Source of the DNA: Robertmurraya korlensis NBRC 107688
GTDB lineage: Bacteria; Bacillota; Bacilli; Bacillales; Cytobacillaceae
NCBI RefSeq assembly: GCF_001591645.1
Contig: NZ_BCVH01000004.1
Location: forward strand, 1-64,000
DNA: 64,000 bases
Direction: 5' to 3'
The position numbers and the translations under genes were made by a program. Under the pieces are notes generated by a model, which saw only the letters and a list, made by a program, of their open reading frames with translations, made no database searches and had not been told where the DNA came from. The first letter of the stretch is position 1. Each line of letters starts with the position of its first letter. Positions 8,885-18,724 of this stretch are shown in pieces.

Positions 8885-10324
8885 GTGTCCACATATTTGA
8901 ATAATTACTGGTCTCTCTATAGTGAGTTTATTAATGTATTTAAGAATATGAAGTATAGAAATATACCTATAGCTCTATTAACCAATTTCTATCAACAAAT
9001 TAACGATGAATTAAGATTGGAAATGGAAAAGGAAGATTTTTCATTAAAACTAAAGTATTCTAGTATTCACGAAAAACGTGAGATACAGCCATTCTTTGAT
9101 AAAATTCTTAGGCCGATCAGGATACCAATAAAGAATCAACCCAAAGGGAAAGTGGTAGTGAATTCTGATTATACCAGACTACCTGAGAAGACATTTACAG
9201 ATTATTTTAGGAAAGAAAAAACTATCATCATTTCACGTTCCAAGAAACCAGAACTATTTGGTATCTCGAATGAGTATATTGGTAAATTCAAGAGGGAAAC
9301 GAATGGTCATTCTGCTCAGTTAGTAAAAACGGCATCTAGAATACTTACAAAATACAAAGATCATCCTGCATTAGGGAATTCGTATTTTGCTAACACTTTC
9401 ATAAAGCGAATTCCCACTATCGTTGACGCAATAGAAACGGCTGTTACCTTTTACCAAGAAGTACAAACATCGATATTAGTCATTGGAACAACAGAAGATG
9501 TTGTTAGTAGAGCATGGGCGATGGTTGGATCCATGTATGGAATTCCAAGCATTTGTTTGCAGCATGGGATACTAATGGGTGAGGAAGCCTTTATTCCGGT
9601 CTTCTCGAGTCATGTCGCGGTTTATGGTGACTATGAGAAACAATGGTATATGACTAGGGGCCTCCAGGAAAATCGAATAGAAATAATTGGACACCCTCGA
9701 TATGATCATTTATTTACAAAAATACAAGACCTAAAAGTAAATGGAAGTAAATCCCACCTTAATCCCTCTAAAATTCAATTATTAATCACGACTGGTCCTA
9801 ATCTAGATGCCTCAAAACTTACTTCATTCATTGCAGAGTTGAATCTTAGTGAAAGATATCAAATCCTTTTAAAACCCCATCCTTGGGAGTTAGCCAAAAA
9901 TAGAACGTCATTATATACAGAATTACAGAAAAAATATAATTTCCTTCAAGTTATTACAGATAGAAAAATCGATACAAACGAGTTAATTATGAACTCTGAT
10001 GCAGTGATTTCTTCTCTCTCGACGGTTGCATTAGAAGCCATGATACTAAACAAGCCCGTATTCATCTACTACTTCATTCAAAGCAATAGAGAGTACGACT
10101 ACTTCAATGGCTTAGGGAATTACGTCCAAAGAGATCCAAAGGAATTAGTAAAGATGATTAATTCTTATTTTCAAGAAGATGAGGAAAGGAAACAGTACGA
10201 ACACATGAGAATCAAATTTTTAGAGTCATCCTATAGTGTTTCTAATGCTAGTTCGGAGCTTGTTAAGTCAATTGAGAAGATAACAGGCGGTTTAAATAAC
10301 AAAAATAAAGGAGGAGGGGAATAG
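8885..10324 (+). CDS. spsB: Spore coat polysaccharide protein SpsB
   Basis: This 479-aa protein sits where spsB sits in Bacillus subtilis and has the same length class (about 475 aa). The C-terminal half has a GT-B-like layout: GIPSICLQHGILMGEE, then ILLKPHPWE, then DAVISSLSTVALEAMILNKP. These are features of the CDP-glycerol glycerophosphotransferase/polysialyltransferase-like superfamily. It probably transfers or polymerises a sugar or sugar-phosphate unit of the spore glycan; the exact reaction is not known. The start is GTG 8885 behind AGGAGGG. Its TAG stop overlaps the GTG start of the next gene. Confidence 0.88.
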   Translation: MSTYLNNYWSLYSEFINVFKNMKYRNIPIALLTNFYQQINDELRLEMEKEDFSLKLKYSSIHEKREIQPFFDKILRPIRIPIKNQPKGKVVVNSDYTRLPEKTFTDYFRKEKTIIISRSKKPELFGISNEYIGKFKRETNGHSAQLVKTASRILTKYKDHPALGNSYFANTFIKRIPTIVDAIETAVTFYQEVQTSILVIGTTEDVVSRAWAMVGSMYGIPSICLQHGILMGEEAFIPVFSSHVAVYGDYEKQWYMTRGLQENRIEIIGHPRYDHLFTKIQDLKVNGSKSHLNPSKIQLLITTGPNLDASKLTSFIAELNLSERYQILLKPHPWELAKNRTSLYTELQKKYNFLQVITDRKIDTNELIMNSDAVISSLSTVALEAMILNKPVFIYYFIQSNREYDYFNGLGNYVQRDPKELVKMINSYFQEDEERKQYEHMRIKFLESSYSVSNASSELVKSIEKITGGLNNKNKGGGE

Positions 10325-11328
10325 TGTATTTTAAAGGGAAAAAGGTACTAGTAATTGGTGGTACAGGAACAATTGGTAAGAACATTGTTAAGCATATTTT
10401 GAAAGAAGAACCTGAAGTGATACGGATTTTTAGCAGAGACGAATTTAAACAATTTCAGTTAACAAATGACTTGGGGAATCATTCGAAGCTTAGATTCTTA
10501 ATTGGTGATATTCGTGACTATGATCGTGTGTTTAGTGCGATGGAGGATATTGATTATGTATTTCATACAGCCGCAATGAAACATGTGTCTTTTTGTGAAT
10601 ACAATCCCTTCGAGGCAGTACAGACCAATATTATCGGTACCTATAACGTAATTAAGGCCGCTAAGAGTCAGAATGTGAAAAAGGTTGTTTTTACTAGTAC
10701 AGACAAGGCGATTTCACCTACAAATAATTATGGAGCAACCAAATTATCTGCTGAAAAGCTGATTTCTTCTGCAGAGTATTCAAAAGGTACCGGAAAAACG
10801 GTCTTCGCAAGTGTTCGTTTTGGAAATGTAATGGGGTCAAGAGGATCAGTTATTCCATTATTCGTAAACCAAGTAAGAGAAGGAAAGGACCTTACAGTAA
10901 CCGAACTCTCAATGACTAGGTTCATGATGACATTAGAACAGGCAACGAAGTTAACCATTGAAGCTCTAAAGATTTCTTTAGGTGGAGAGACATTTATTTT
11001 AAAAATGCCTGTCATCGGACTTTCAGATTTGGCCGAAGTTGTTCTAGAAGAAACAATTAAGAAATATAAAATACATTCCTCCACAAGTAAAATCATTGAG
11101 ATTGGTTTAAAACCAGGAGAGAAAAGATACGAAGAGCTCATGACATTTGACGAATCTTTACATGCATTTGAATTACCCGAGTTATTTATTATTCCTTCTC
11201 CGTTTGCTCCCAAAAATCAATATGAGAAGGCCAATAAAACTAACCCAGGAACGTATAGCTCGGAAGGTCAAATTCCATTAACAAAGGAGCAAGTACGAGA
11301 GATCATTGTAAAAGAAAAATTACTATAA
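10324..11328 (+). CDS. PseB/CapD-type nucleotide-sugar dehydratase-like SDR
   Basis: This 334-aa extended SDR has GGTGTIGKNIV (NAD(P) binding), AAMKHV, STDKA, NYGATK (catalytic Tyr and Lys) and RFGNVMGSRGSV, all characteristic of the PseB/FnlA family of UDP-GlcNAc dehydratases. It acts in the first steps of nonulosonate synthesis. In Bacillus thuringiensis the route from UDP-GlcNAc to UDP-4-keto-6-deoxy-L-AltNAc is split between two SDR enzymes, Pen and Pal. This gene and the next one may be that pair, but I cannot say which is which. GTG 10324 overlaps the spsB stop and has GGAGGAGGGG upstream. Confidence 0.85.
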   Translation: MYFKGKKVLVIGGTGTIGKNIVKHILKEEPEVIRIFSRDEFKQFQLTNDLGNHSKLRFLIGDIRDYDRVFSAMEDIDYVFHTAAMKHVSFCEYNPFEAVQTNIIGTYNVIKAAKSQNVKKVVFTSTDKAISPTNNYGATKLSAEKLISSAEYSKGTGKTVFASVRFGNVMGSRGSVIPLFVNQVREGKDLTVTELSMTRFMMTLEQATKLTIEALKISLGGETFILKMPVIGLSDLAEVVLEETIKKYKIHSSTSKIIEIGLKPGEKRYEELMTFDESLHAFELPELFIIPSPFAPKNQYEKANKTNPGTYSSEGQIPLTKEQVREIIVKEKLL

Positions 11329-11339
11329 TGGAGGTTACT

Positions 11340-12308
11340 ATGAAAATATTAGTTACTGGTGGAACAGGTTTTATCGGTAGATGGGTAGTTAAAAGATTAT
11401 TACAAGATGGACATCAAGTATGGGTTGTTGACAACTTGGCAAACTCATCAATCGACAATTTAAACGAATTTTCTAATCATAAGAACTTAGTAAGCATCAA
11501 GATTATGGATGTAAGAGATAAGGAGTTTTTACAATATATTTTCAACGAAGTAGACTTTGATCTTTGCTACCATCTTGCAGCAAGCATTAATGTTCAAGAT
11601 AGTATTGATGATCCAGAAACGACATTTACCAATGACACGGTGGCAACCTTTTATTTGCTAGAGGAATGCCGGAAAAAGAACGTTAAGATCGTCTTAATGA
11701 GTACTTGTATGGTTTATGATCGAGCCAGTGATGAAAGAGGTATTGATGAATCCTCGCCGACTAAGCCAGCTTCCCCTTATGCAGGGGCAAAAATTGGTGC
11801 AGAAAACATGGTACTCTCGTATTATTTTGCTTACGGTTTACCTGCTGTAGTGGTTAGACCCTTTAATACGTATGGTCCCTTTCAGAAGACAGGAGGTGAA
11901 GGGGGAGTAGTAGCAATTTTTATTCATAATAAGTTAGTCGGTAGCTCTATAAAGATTTATGGTGATGGAACACAAACGAGAGATCTTCTGTATGTGGAGG
12001 ACTGTGCTGATTTTGTGGTAGAAGCAGGTTACAGTGATAAATTACATGGAGAAATTGTAAATGCTGGAACCGGCAATGATATCTCTATTAATGCTTTAGC
12101 AGAGCTCATTTCAGAAAACCAGGTGTCTATTCAACACATCCCACACATACACCCGCAAAGTGAGATACAAAAACTTCTTTGTCATTCAGGAAAAGCCGAA
12201 CGTATTCTCGGTTGGAAACCAAAAATCTCCATTGAAGAGGGGATAAAAAGGACAGAAGCTTGGATAAAAGAAACAATGGCAAAAAAGGATGAAGAAGATC
12301 ATGAGTGA
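11340..12308 (+). CDS. NAD-dependent epimerase/dehydratase (possible Pen/Pal partner)
   Basis: This 322-aa extended SDR has GGTGFIGRWVVKRL at the N-terminus, the active-site STCMVYD and SPYAGAK (Tyr-X3-Lys), RPFNTYGPFQ, and DGTQTRDLLYVED near the C-terminus. It modifies a nucleotide sugar. Placed between the PseB-like gene and pseC, it probably does an early step of pseudaminic acid synthesis, as in the two-enzyme Pen/Pal route of Bacillus thuringiensis. A separate UDP-sugar 4-epimerase is the alternative. The start is ATG 11340, 5 nt after GGAGG; an ATG at 11328 overlaps the previous stop and precedes that site. The gene ends 8 bp inside the next one. Confidence 0.82.
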   Translation: MKILVTGGTGFIGRWVVKRLLQDGHQVWVVDNLANSSIDNLNEFSNHKNLVSIKIMDVRDKEFLQYIFNEVDFDLCYHLAASINVQDSIDDPETTFTNDTVATFYLLEECRKKNVKIVLMSTCMVYDRASDERGIDESSPTKPASPYAGAKIGAENMVLSYYFAYGLPAVVVRPFNTYGPFQKTGGEGGVVAIFIHNKLVGSSIKIYGDGTQTRDLLYVEDCADFVVEAGYSDKLHGEIVNAGTGNDISINALAELISENQVSIQHIPHIHPQSEIQKLLCHSGKAERILGWKPKISIEEGIKRTEAWIKETMAKKDEEDHE

Positions 12309-13497
12309 TGAGCAGTTAGCTATTCATGGTGGAAAACCAGTAAGAAATGCATATCTTCCTTATGGGAAACAAGTATTAGATGAAGACGATATCCAGTCCG
12401 TAGTTCAGGTACTAAAAAGCGATTACTTAACAACTGGACCAGTAATTCAGCAGTTTGAACAAGACATGGCTAATTTGACAGGAGCAAAGTACGCGGTTGC
12501 TTTCTCCAATGGGACGGCCGCCCTACATGCAGCCTGCTTCGCAGCGGGAATCAGTGAAGATGACGAAGTAATTACAACACCGATGACATTTGCTGCATCA
12601 GCCAATTGTGTATTATATCAAGGTGGTAAACCAGTTTTTGTTGATATCCATCCAGATACGTATAACATCAACTCAATGTCAATTAAAGAGAAAATTACAA
12701 AACACACAAAGGCCATTATTCCAGTTCATTTTACGGGTCAACCAGCTGATATGGATGAAATTATGAAAATAGCCCGTGAAAATCAGTTAATTGTGATAGA
12801 AGATGCTGCACATGCACTTGGGGCTATGTATAAAAATCAAAAAATCGGGTCTATTGGTGATATGACGATGTTTAGCTTTCATCCAGTGAAGCATATAACA
12901 ACTGGAGAAGGTGGAATCATCACTACCAATCAGGAAGACTTTTATAAAAAATTAATTCAATTTCGTACACATGGCATTACAAGAGAACCAAATATCATGA
13001 GGGAAAATCATGGCCCTTGGTATTACGAGATGCAATTCTTAGGATATAACTATCGAATAACAGATATTCAAGTAGCTCTTGGTGTATCTCAGTTGAAAAA
13101 ATTAGAAACTTTTATTCAGAAACGAAAACAGTTAGTTGAATTGTACATGGAAGAATTAAAGAATATGGATGAAATTGAATTACCAAAACAATTGCCCTAT
13201 GTGGAGTCCAGCTGGCATTTATTTGTATTAAAGCTCCAGCTATCAAAACTAACCGTTGGAAGAAAAGAAATTTTTGAGGCTCTCCAAAAAGAAAATATTG
13301 GCGTTAATGTTCATTACTTGCCGGTGTATTTGCATCCCTATTATCAAACTCTTGGATTCACAAAGGGTATATGTCCAATTGCTGAGAAAAGTTATGAAGA
13401 ATTTCTTACTCTCCCTTTATTTCCGGGAATGGATGAAGGGGATGTTATGGATGTTGTTCGTGGGTTGAAAAAGGTTATTAAATACTATAGAAAGTAG
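12301..13497 (+). CDS. pseC: PLP aminotransferase of nonulosonate pathway (PseC/SpsC type)
   Basis: This 398-aa protein is a DegT/DnrJ/EryC1/StrS aminotransferase. It has SNGTAALHAACFAAG (cofactor phosphate region), IEDAAHALGA and FSFHPVKHITTGEGG, where the Lys binds PLP; this HPVK-ITTGEGG form is typical of PseC. It would convert the 4-keto group of UDP-4-keto-6-deoxy-L-AltNAc to an amine. It is also the positional counterpart of Bacillus subtilis SpsC. The ATG at 12301 is preferred because AAGGATG lies upstream of it; an in-frame ATG at 12289 is possible. Both overlap the end of the preceding gene. Confidence 0.88.
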   Translation: MSDEQLAIHGGKPVRNAYLPYGKQVLDEDDIQSVVQVLKSDYLTTGPVIQQFEQDMANLTGAKYAVAFSNGTAALHAACFAAGISEDDEVITTPMTFAASANCVLYQGGKPVFVDIHPDTYNINSMSIKEKITKHTKAIIPVHFTGQPADMDEIMKIARENQLIVIEDAAHALGAMYKNQKIGSIGDMTMFSFHPVKHITTGEGGIITTNQEDFYKKLIQFRTHGITREPNIMRENHGPWYYEMQFLGYNYRITDIQVALGVSQLKKLETFIQKRKQLVELYMEELKNMDEIELPKQLPYVESSWHLFVLKLQLSKLTVGRKEIFEALQKENIGVNVHYLPVYLHPYYQTLGFTKGICPIAEKSYEEFLTLPLFPGMDEGDVMDVVRGLKKVIKYYRK

Positions 13498-13521
13498 ATT
13501 CCAGATGGGGGTGAGTCATAC

Positions 13522-14250
13522 TTGAAAGTTGTTGCTATTATTCAAGCAAGAATGGGATCTACTAGACTCCCAGGGAAAGTATTAAAAAAAGTACGAAATA
13601 AATCACTATTAGAGTACCAATTGGAACGGGTAAAAAAAGCGACGTTGCTGCATGATATCGTTATTGCGACTACCATAAATAAACGTGATGAAGAGATTGT
13701 GAATTTTTGTAAGGCAAGATCAATCCCCTATTATCGAGGTTCAGAAGAGGATGTATTAACTAGGTATTATGAGGCAGCACGAATGTGTAATGCGGACGTT
13801 ATTGTACGTCTTACCTCTGATTGTCCATTAGTTGATCCTTCTATTATCGATCGAAATGTGGCTGAATTTTTAAGCGACCCATCACTTGATTATGTTTCTA
13901 ATACGATAGAAAGGACGTATCCACGAGGGATGGATATAGAGGTTTTTTCTATTTCTACTTTGGAAAGATTACGTAGAGAAGCAACTTCTCCATCTGAAAG
14001 AGAACATGTCACATCCTTTCTAACTAGGAATCCTAACATGTTTCAAATAAAACAAGTGAAACAATCTAATGATGACAGTCAATATCGTTTAACAGTTGAT
14101 ACGCAAGAGGATTTCTTCGTAATAAAAAATGTAATAGAAAATTTATACATGAATTCACCCATGTTTTCTACAGAGGAAGTTGTTAACTATCTAAAGAAAA
14201 TGCCTGATATCGTTAAAATAAATCAAGATATTAAACAAAAGGAACTATAG
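13522..14250 (+). CDS. spsF: Nonulosonate cytidylyltransferase SpsF
   Basis: This 242-aa protein begins with VVAIIQARMGSTRLPGKVL, the nucleotide-binding signature of the CMP-sugar transferases NeuA/PseF/SpsF. YYRGSEEDVLTRYYEAA and RLTSDCPLVDP (acidic metal site) follow. It should activate the nonulosonic acid as the CMP-sugar for the glycosyltransferases. The start is TTG 13522, after GGGGGTGAG. It lies 24 bp after pseC and before pseG. Confidence 0.88.
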   Translation: MKVVAIIQARMGSTRLPGKVLKKVRNKSLLEYQLERVKKATLLHDIVIATTINKRDEEIVNFCKARSIPYYRGSEEDVLTRYYEAARMCNADVIVRLTSDCPLVDPSIIDRNVAEFLSDPSLDYVSNTIERTYPRGMDIEVFSISTLERLRREATSPSEREHVTSFLTRNPNMFQIKQVKQSNDDSQYRLTVDTQEDFFVIKNVIENLYMNSPMFSTEEVVNYLKKMPDIVKINQDIKQKEL

Positions 14251-14298
14251 GAGCTATTGAGACAAATTTACCCTTTTTGTTGGGGAGGTAATATCTTA

Positions 14299-15393
14299 AT
14301 GAACATTGTTATCCGAGTCGATTCTTCATTTGAAATTGGAACAGGTCATGTTATGCGATGTCTCACACTTGCTGAAGTTTTAAGGAGAAAAGGGGCAAGA
14401 ATCTCCTTTATCTGTCGTGATTTACCTGGTAATTTAGGAAACTATTTAATAGAGAAGGGATTCAACGTCTGTTTATTACCACCTCCTAAGAATTGCGATC
14501 AAGTTAAATATAACCATTTATACGAGTCTTGGCTGAAAGTTCCGTGGCAAATAGATGCAGAAGAAACCATTGAAATACTTAAAGTAGCAAAGCCAGTAGA
14601 TGGTTTGATTGTTGATCACTATGCAATTGATAAGAAATGGGAGGTCATGGTAAAGGCGTTTGTAGGTAAAATCGTTATTATTGACGATCTTGCCAACCGA
14701 CCTCACGATTGTAAGATTTTACTAGACCAAAATTTTTCAAATGAATCAAACAGATATAATCATTTACTACCAAATAACTGTGTAAAGTTATTAGGCACAG
14801 GTTATGCGATCCTTCGTGAAGAATTTCGTAGAGAGAATATAAGAATGGAAGAAAGGTCAGGCCAAATTAAAAATCTTCTTATATTCTTTGGTGGCACAGA
14901 TCCAACAAGTGAAACAATAAAAGCTTTAAAAGGATTAAATAGTATAAGTGTCTCAGACTTACACATAAATGTGGTAGTTGGCAAGTCGAATCCTTATAAA
15001 CATTTAATAAAGGAAGAATGTGACAAAGCCCTTAATATCTCTTATCATTGTCAAATTGAAAATATGGCTGAATTAATGAGGGAGGCAGATCTTTCAATAG
15101 GAGCAGGGGGAAGTACCACCTGGGAGCGCTGTTTTTTGGGATTGCCATCAATTGTTATTGCGACAGCAGAAAACCAAGTTGAAATAACTCGGCTGGTAAA
15201 TAGCAAAGGAGCTATTCATTACCTTGGTTTGAGTGAAACAGTAACTCAATCGATGATTGCAAATGCAGTAGAAGATATGCTAACCAATCCCAAACGGGTT
15301 AAAATAATGTCTGAAAAAGCTAGGGCATTGATGGGAGATAGTAGATTTAATGAAATCATCGAACGAATAATGGAGGTGGAGAATGCTGGATAA
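14299..15393 (+). CDS. pseG: UDP-sugar hydrolase PseG/SpsG
   Basis: This 364-aa protein begins with IVIRVDSSFEIGTGHVMRC, the diagnostic N-terminal motif of PseG with the catalytic His in GTGHVMR. IFFGGTDPTSET and SIGAGGSTTWERCFLGLPS follow, as in GT-B fold hydrolases. It removes UDP from the 2,4-diacetamido-trideoxyaltrose intermediate. The start is ATG 14299, 10 nt after GGAGG (14284-14288); a TTG at 14257 would add 14 unrelated residues. The end overlaps the following acetyltransferase gene by 11 bp. Confidence 0.88.
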   Translation: MNIVIRVDSSFEIGTGHVMRCLTLAEVLRRKGARISFICRDLPGNLGNYLIEKGFNVCLLPPPKNCDQVKYNHLYESWLKVPWQIDAEETIEILKVAKPVDGLIVDHYAIDKKWEVMVKAFVGKIVIIDDLANRPHDCKILLDQNFSNESNRYNHLLPNNCVKLLGTGYAILREEFRRENIRMEERSGQIKNLLIFFGGTDPTSETIKALKGLNSISVSDLHINVVVGKSNPYKHLIKEECDKALNISYHCQIENMAELMREADLSIGAGGSTTWERCFLGLPSIVIATAENQVEITRLVNSKGAIHYLGLSETVTQSMIANAVEDMLTNPKRVKIMSEKARALMGDSRFNEIIERIMEVENAG

Positions 15394-15934
15394 ACGTGAG
15401 TATTGTTTACGTGATGTAAGTAACAATGAAATAAATCTTATTTACGAGTGGCGAAATGCAGAACACATTAGACCATTTATGATGCATAGTGATTTTATCG
15501 AATTAGCAGATCATTATAAATGGTATGAGAAGTGCCGTAACGATCAAAACAAGATTCTAAAGTTATGTTTGCACAAAGGTAAACCAATCGGGTTGGTTCA
15601 ATTTTCAATTGATGAAAAAAACAAAATCTGTGAATGGGGATTTTACATCGGTGAGAAAAATAGCCCTCGTGGGTCGGGAAGAATAATGGGTATGCTTGCA
15701 TTAGATTTTATTTTTCAGGAAGTGGGAATGAGAAAGGTATGTGCCCAAGTACTAGATTATAATGAGAAAAGTTTGTCTTATCATAAAAAATTAGGGTTCC
15801 ATGAAGAAGGAAGGTTACTAAAACAAATTCTCAAGAAAAACGAGTACGTCGATGTAGTACTATTCGGTCTATTAAAGGAAAATTGGAAACTGGCTCGAGG
15901 GGATTTTGCAATAGAAGGGTTTGAAAAGGGATGA
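15383..15934 (+). CDS. pseH: GNAT acetyltransferase PseH type
   Basis: This is a 183-aa GNAT-fold enzyme. Its region EWGFYIGEKNSPRGSGRIMG is the acetyl-CoA pyrophosphate loop, followed by NEKSLSYHKKLGFHEEGRL as in PseH and RimJ/RimL relatives. In this cluster the expected job is N-4 acetylation of the amino sugar made by pseC. It is shorter than Bacillus subtilis SpsD (about 290 aa) and fits PseH better. ATG 15383 follows GGAGGTGGAGA inside the end of pseG, and its stop overlaps the pseI start by 4 bp. Confidence 0.85.
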   Translation: MLDKREYCLRDVSNNEINLIYEWRNAEHIRPFMMHSDFIELADHYKWYEKCRNDQNKILKLCLHKGKPIGLVQFSIDEKNKICEWGFYIGEKNSPRGSGRIMGMLALDFIFQEVGMRKVCAQVLDYNEKSLSYHKKLGFHEEGRLLKQILKKNEYVDVVLFGLLKENWKLARGDFAIEGFEKG

Positions 15935-16983
15935 AAGATATTAAAATTGCAAGTAAATGGATTGGGAAAGGACATGAACCGTTTATTATTGCTGAAATGT
16001 CAGGAAATCATAATCAATCTTTGGAGCATGCATTGGAAATTGTTAGGGCTGCTGCTAAAGCAGGAGCACATGCGTTAAAAATACAAACCTATACTGCTGA
16101 AACGATGACTTTGAATAGTGATAAGAAAGACTTTTTAATAGATGAGAAGAACCAACTTTGGAAAGGAAAATCACTATTTCAACTTTATCAAGAGGCGTAT
16201 ACCCCTTGGGAATGGCATGAACCGATATTTAAATTAAGTAAGGAATTAGGGATGATACCTTTTAGTACGCCATTTGATGAAACCTCACTTGAATTTTTGG
16301 AAAGTATTGGTGTTCCGTGCTACAAGATTGCCTCTTTTGAAAATACTGATATTCCTTTAATAAGGAAAGTAGCTTCAAAACGTAAGCCTATGATTGTTTC
16401 AACAGGAATGGCATCTCTTGCTGAGATTGATTATTTAGTAAACACGATTCGTGAGGAGGGGTGTGAGGATATTGTTTTATTGAAATGCACAAGTAGTTAT
16501 CCTGCATCACCAGAAAATTCAAATCTAAATACCATTCCTTATTTAAAGGAGATTTTTAGATGCCATATTGGTTTATCAGATCATACATTAGGAATTGGAG
16601 CTGCTGTTGCTAGCGTTGCTTTAGGGGCTACAGTTGTGGAAAAGCATTTTACGTTAGACCGAAGCAAAGGTGGAGTTGATGCAGCATTTTCATTAGAACC
16701 TTCAGAATTTTCTTCTCTGGTAAAGGAGACGAAGACAGCTTGGCAATCCCTTGGAAGTGTTTTTATTGGGCCGACAAAAGAAGAAGAAAAGTCGTTACAA
16801 TTTAGACGTTCCATTTATGTTTCTAAAGATATAAAAGCCGGTGAAATTCTTTCAAAAGAAAATATTAGAATTATTAGACCAGGATATGGTTTAGAACCAA
16901 AATACTATGACTTGCTTTTGGGACGCGAACTACGAAAAGATCTTACAATGGGTACTCCACTAACCTGGGATGCTTTATTATAA
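15931..16983 (+). CDS. pseI: Pseudaminic acid synthase PseI/SpsE
   Basis: This 350-aa member of the NeuB family has IIAEMSGNHNQSLEHA at the N-terminus, PFSTPFDETSLEFLE, and HIGLSDHTLG. EKHFTLDRSKGGVDAAFSLE is the PseI form (Phe-Ser-Leu-Glu-Pro) rather than the HKASLEP form of sialic or legionaminic acid synthases. Residues from about 290 to 350 are the SAF (antifreeze-like) domain. It condenses the trideoxyaltrose with phosphoenolpyruvate. The ATG overlaps the pseH stop. Function as pseudaminate rather than legionaminate synthase is inferred from that motif and from pseC. Confidence 0.9.
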   Translation: MKDIKIASKWIGKGHEPFIIAEMSGNHNQSLEHALEIVRAAAKAGAHALKIQTYTAETMTLNSDKKDFLIDEKNQLWKGKSLFQLYQEAYTPWEWHEPIFKLSKELGMIPFSTPFDETSLEFLESIGVPCYKIASFENTDIPLIRKVASKRKPMIVSTGMASLAEIDYLVNTIREEGCEDIVLLKCTSSYPASPENSNLNTIPYLKEIFRCHIGLSDHTLGIGAAVASVALGATVVEKHFTLDRSKGGVDAAFSLEPSEFSSLVKETKTAWQSLGSVFIGPTKEEEKSLQFRRSIYVSKDIKAGEILSKENIRIIRPGYGLEPKYYDLLLGRELRKDLTMGTPLTWDALL

Positions 16984-17021
16984 GGATTTTACAAATCTTG
17001 TGTCAGAAAGGAATGTGAATA

Positions 17022-17765
17022 TTGAAAGGTGTTATTTTAGCGGGTGGATCTGGAACAAGGCTAAAGCCCTTTACAAAGATCATTAATAAACATTTACTGC
17101 CAGTCGGTCCATTTCCTATGCTTCATTGGTCCATTCTTAAGTTAAAGGAAGCAGGAGTCGAAGAGGTATTAATTATTACAAATAATGAATCTATTGCCCA
17201 TTTTCAGACCATGTTTGGTTCGGGTGAGTCCTATCAAATCAATTTGTCATATAAAGCGCAACCGCACGCGGGTGGAATATCCCATGGTCTTGCATTAGCC
17301 AAGGACTTTGTAAATGGAGAACGTTTTATATTATTACTGGGTGATAATATTTTTGAAGATTCACTAAAACCATATATTCAAAGTTTCATTAGTCAAAAAG
17401 AATCAGCAAAAGTATTACTAAAGGAAGTTGATGACCCTGAGAGATACGGAGTAGGGGTAATAGATGAAGATAGAAGAATAATTACCTCAATTGTTGAGAA
17501 ACCAACCTCATTTGTCTCAAATTTCTGTGTAACAGGAATCTATATGTACGATAGTTTGGTATTTAGCTATATTGAGAAACTAACGGTCTCTGCACGTGGT
17601 GAGCTTGAAATTACGGATGTAAATAATATGTATATTGCTAACGATAGTCTTACTTATGAAATGCTGGACGGCTGGTGGGTGGATGCTGGTACTCATGAAT
17701 CTCTTTATGAAGCCAACCAATTTGTGTATCAAAGCAGAGACCATAGAAAAGGGGATGAACAATGA
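17022..17765 (+). CDS. spsI: Glucose-1-phosphate thymidylyltransferase SpsI (RfbA type)
   Basis: This 247-aa sugar-phosphate nucleotidyltransferase begins [17 protein letters not shown], the RfbA signature. LLGDNIFED (metal site) and [11 protein letters not shown] follow. It makes dTDP-glucose for the next three genes. The start TTG 17022 follows GAAAGGAATG, and the end overlaps spsJ by 4 bp. It is short compared with housekeeping RfbA (about 290 aa), as is Bacillus subtilis SpsI. Confidence 0.9.
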   Translation: MKGVILAGGSGTRLKPFTKIINKHLLPVGPFPMLHWSILKLKEAGVEEVLIITNNESIAHFQTMFGSGESYQINLSYKAQPHAGGISHGLALAKDFVNGERFILLLGDNIFEDSLKPYIQSFISQKESAKVLLKEVDDPERYGVGVIDEDRRIITSIVEKPTSFVSNFCVTGIYMYDSLVFSYIEKLTVSARGELEITDVNNMYIANDSLTYEMLDGWWVDAGTHESLYEANQFVYQSRDHRKGDEQ

Positions 17766-18724
17766 CAAAAGAGATACTAATAACGGGTGGGGCAGGATTT
17801 ATTGGTATAAATTTTGTCCATTACTTGTTAAAGACGTCGGACTACTATCTAACCGTTGTTGATTCTTTGACGTATGCGAGTAACATTACTGAAATGGAAG
17901 ATGTTGCTAAAAATGAAAGAGTGCGCTTTTTCCCATACGATGTAACAGATTATGATCAGTTGTTATCAGTGATGGATCGTGAGTACGACACATTTGTTCA
18001 TTTTGCTGCTGAATCCCATGTAGATAATAGCATAATTGATGCAGAACCATTTATATACACCAATATCATCGGAACATTCCATCTAATTAAACTTCTCCAA
18101 AGAGGCTATGCCAAAAGGATGATCCAAATTTCTACAGACGAAGTATACGGATCCTTAGAGGAATGTGAACTGCCTTTTACTGAAAAAAGCCAAATAACTC
18201 CTAATAATCCCTATTCTGCAACAAAAGCAAGTTCAGATTTACTTGCACTTTCCTACTATCACACTCATAATCTTCCAATCATTATTACTAGATGTAGCAA
18301 CAATTACGGTCCCTTTCAAAATAGTGAGAAATTTATTCCAAAAATTATTCAGCGTACTTTAAATTCAAAGGAAATCCCTATTTACGGTGATGGGAAACAG
18401 ATTAGAGATTGGTTATTTGTAGAAGACCATTGTCACGCCGTTAAATTGGTGATGGAGAAAGGAAGAGAAGGACAAGTATATAACATTGGAGGAGGAAACG
18501 AGAAGACAAATATAGAGGTGGTTACCCAGATTATTCAGATGTTATCTAGGAGTGAAGAGCTTATTCACTTTATTGAAGATCGTAAGGGTCACGATCGCCG
18601 ATATGCGATTAATTCTGAAAAGCTTAGAAATGAGCTTGGGTGGACACAAATGTATACATTCGAAGAGGGACTTAGAAAGACAGTAGATTGGTATGTCAAA
18701 CAATACAGTAGGGAAATATCATGA
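17762..18724 (+). CDS. spsJ: dTDP-glucose 4,6-dehydratase SpsJ (RfbB type)
   Basis: This 320-aa extended SDR has [15 protein letters not shown], the RfbB markers [23 protein letters not shown] (catalytic Asp-Glu), [11 protein letters not shown] (Tyr-X3-Lys) and [10 protein letters not shown]. It converts dTDP-glucose to dTDP-4-keto-6-deoxyglucose. Four-base overlaps on both sides show tight co-translation with spsI and spsK. Confidence 0.92.
   Translation: MTKEILITGGAGFIGINFVHYLLKTSDYYLTVVDSLTYASNITEMEDVAKNERVRFFPYDVTDYDQLLSVMDREYDTFVHFAAESHVDNSIIDAEPFIYTNIIGTFHLIKLLQRGYAKRMIQISTDEVYGSLEECELPFTEKSQITPNNPYSATKASSDLLALSYYHTHNLPIIITRCSNNYGPFQNSEKFIPKIIQRTLNSKEIPIYGDGKQIRDWLFVEDHCHAVKLVMEKGREGQVYNIGGGNEKTNIEVVTQIIQMLSRSEELIHFIEDRKGHDRRYAINSEKLRNELGWTQMYTFEEGLRKTVDWYVKQYSREIS

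Noticed and set aside
10728-11213. Long minus-strand frame inside the PseB-like gene
   Set aside because: Antisense shadow of a conserved SDR gene; no start signal.
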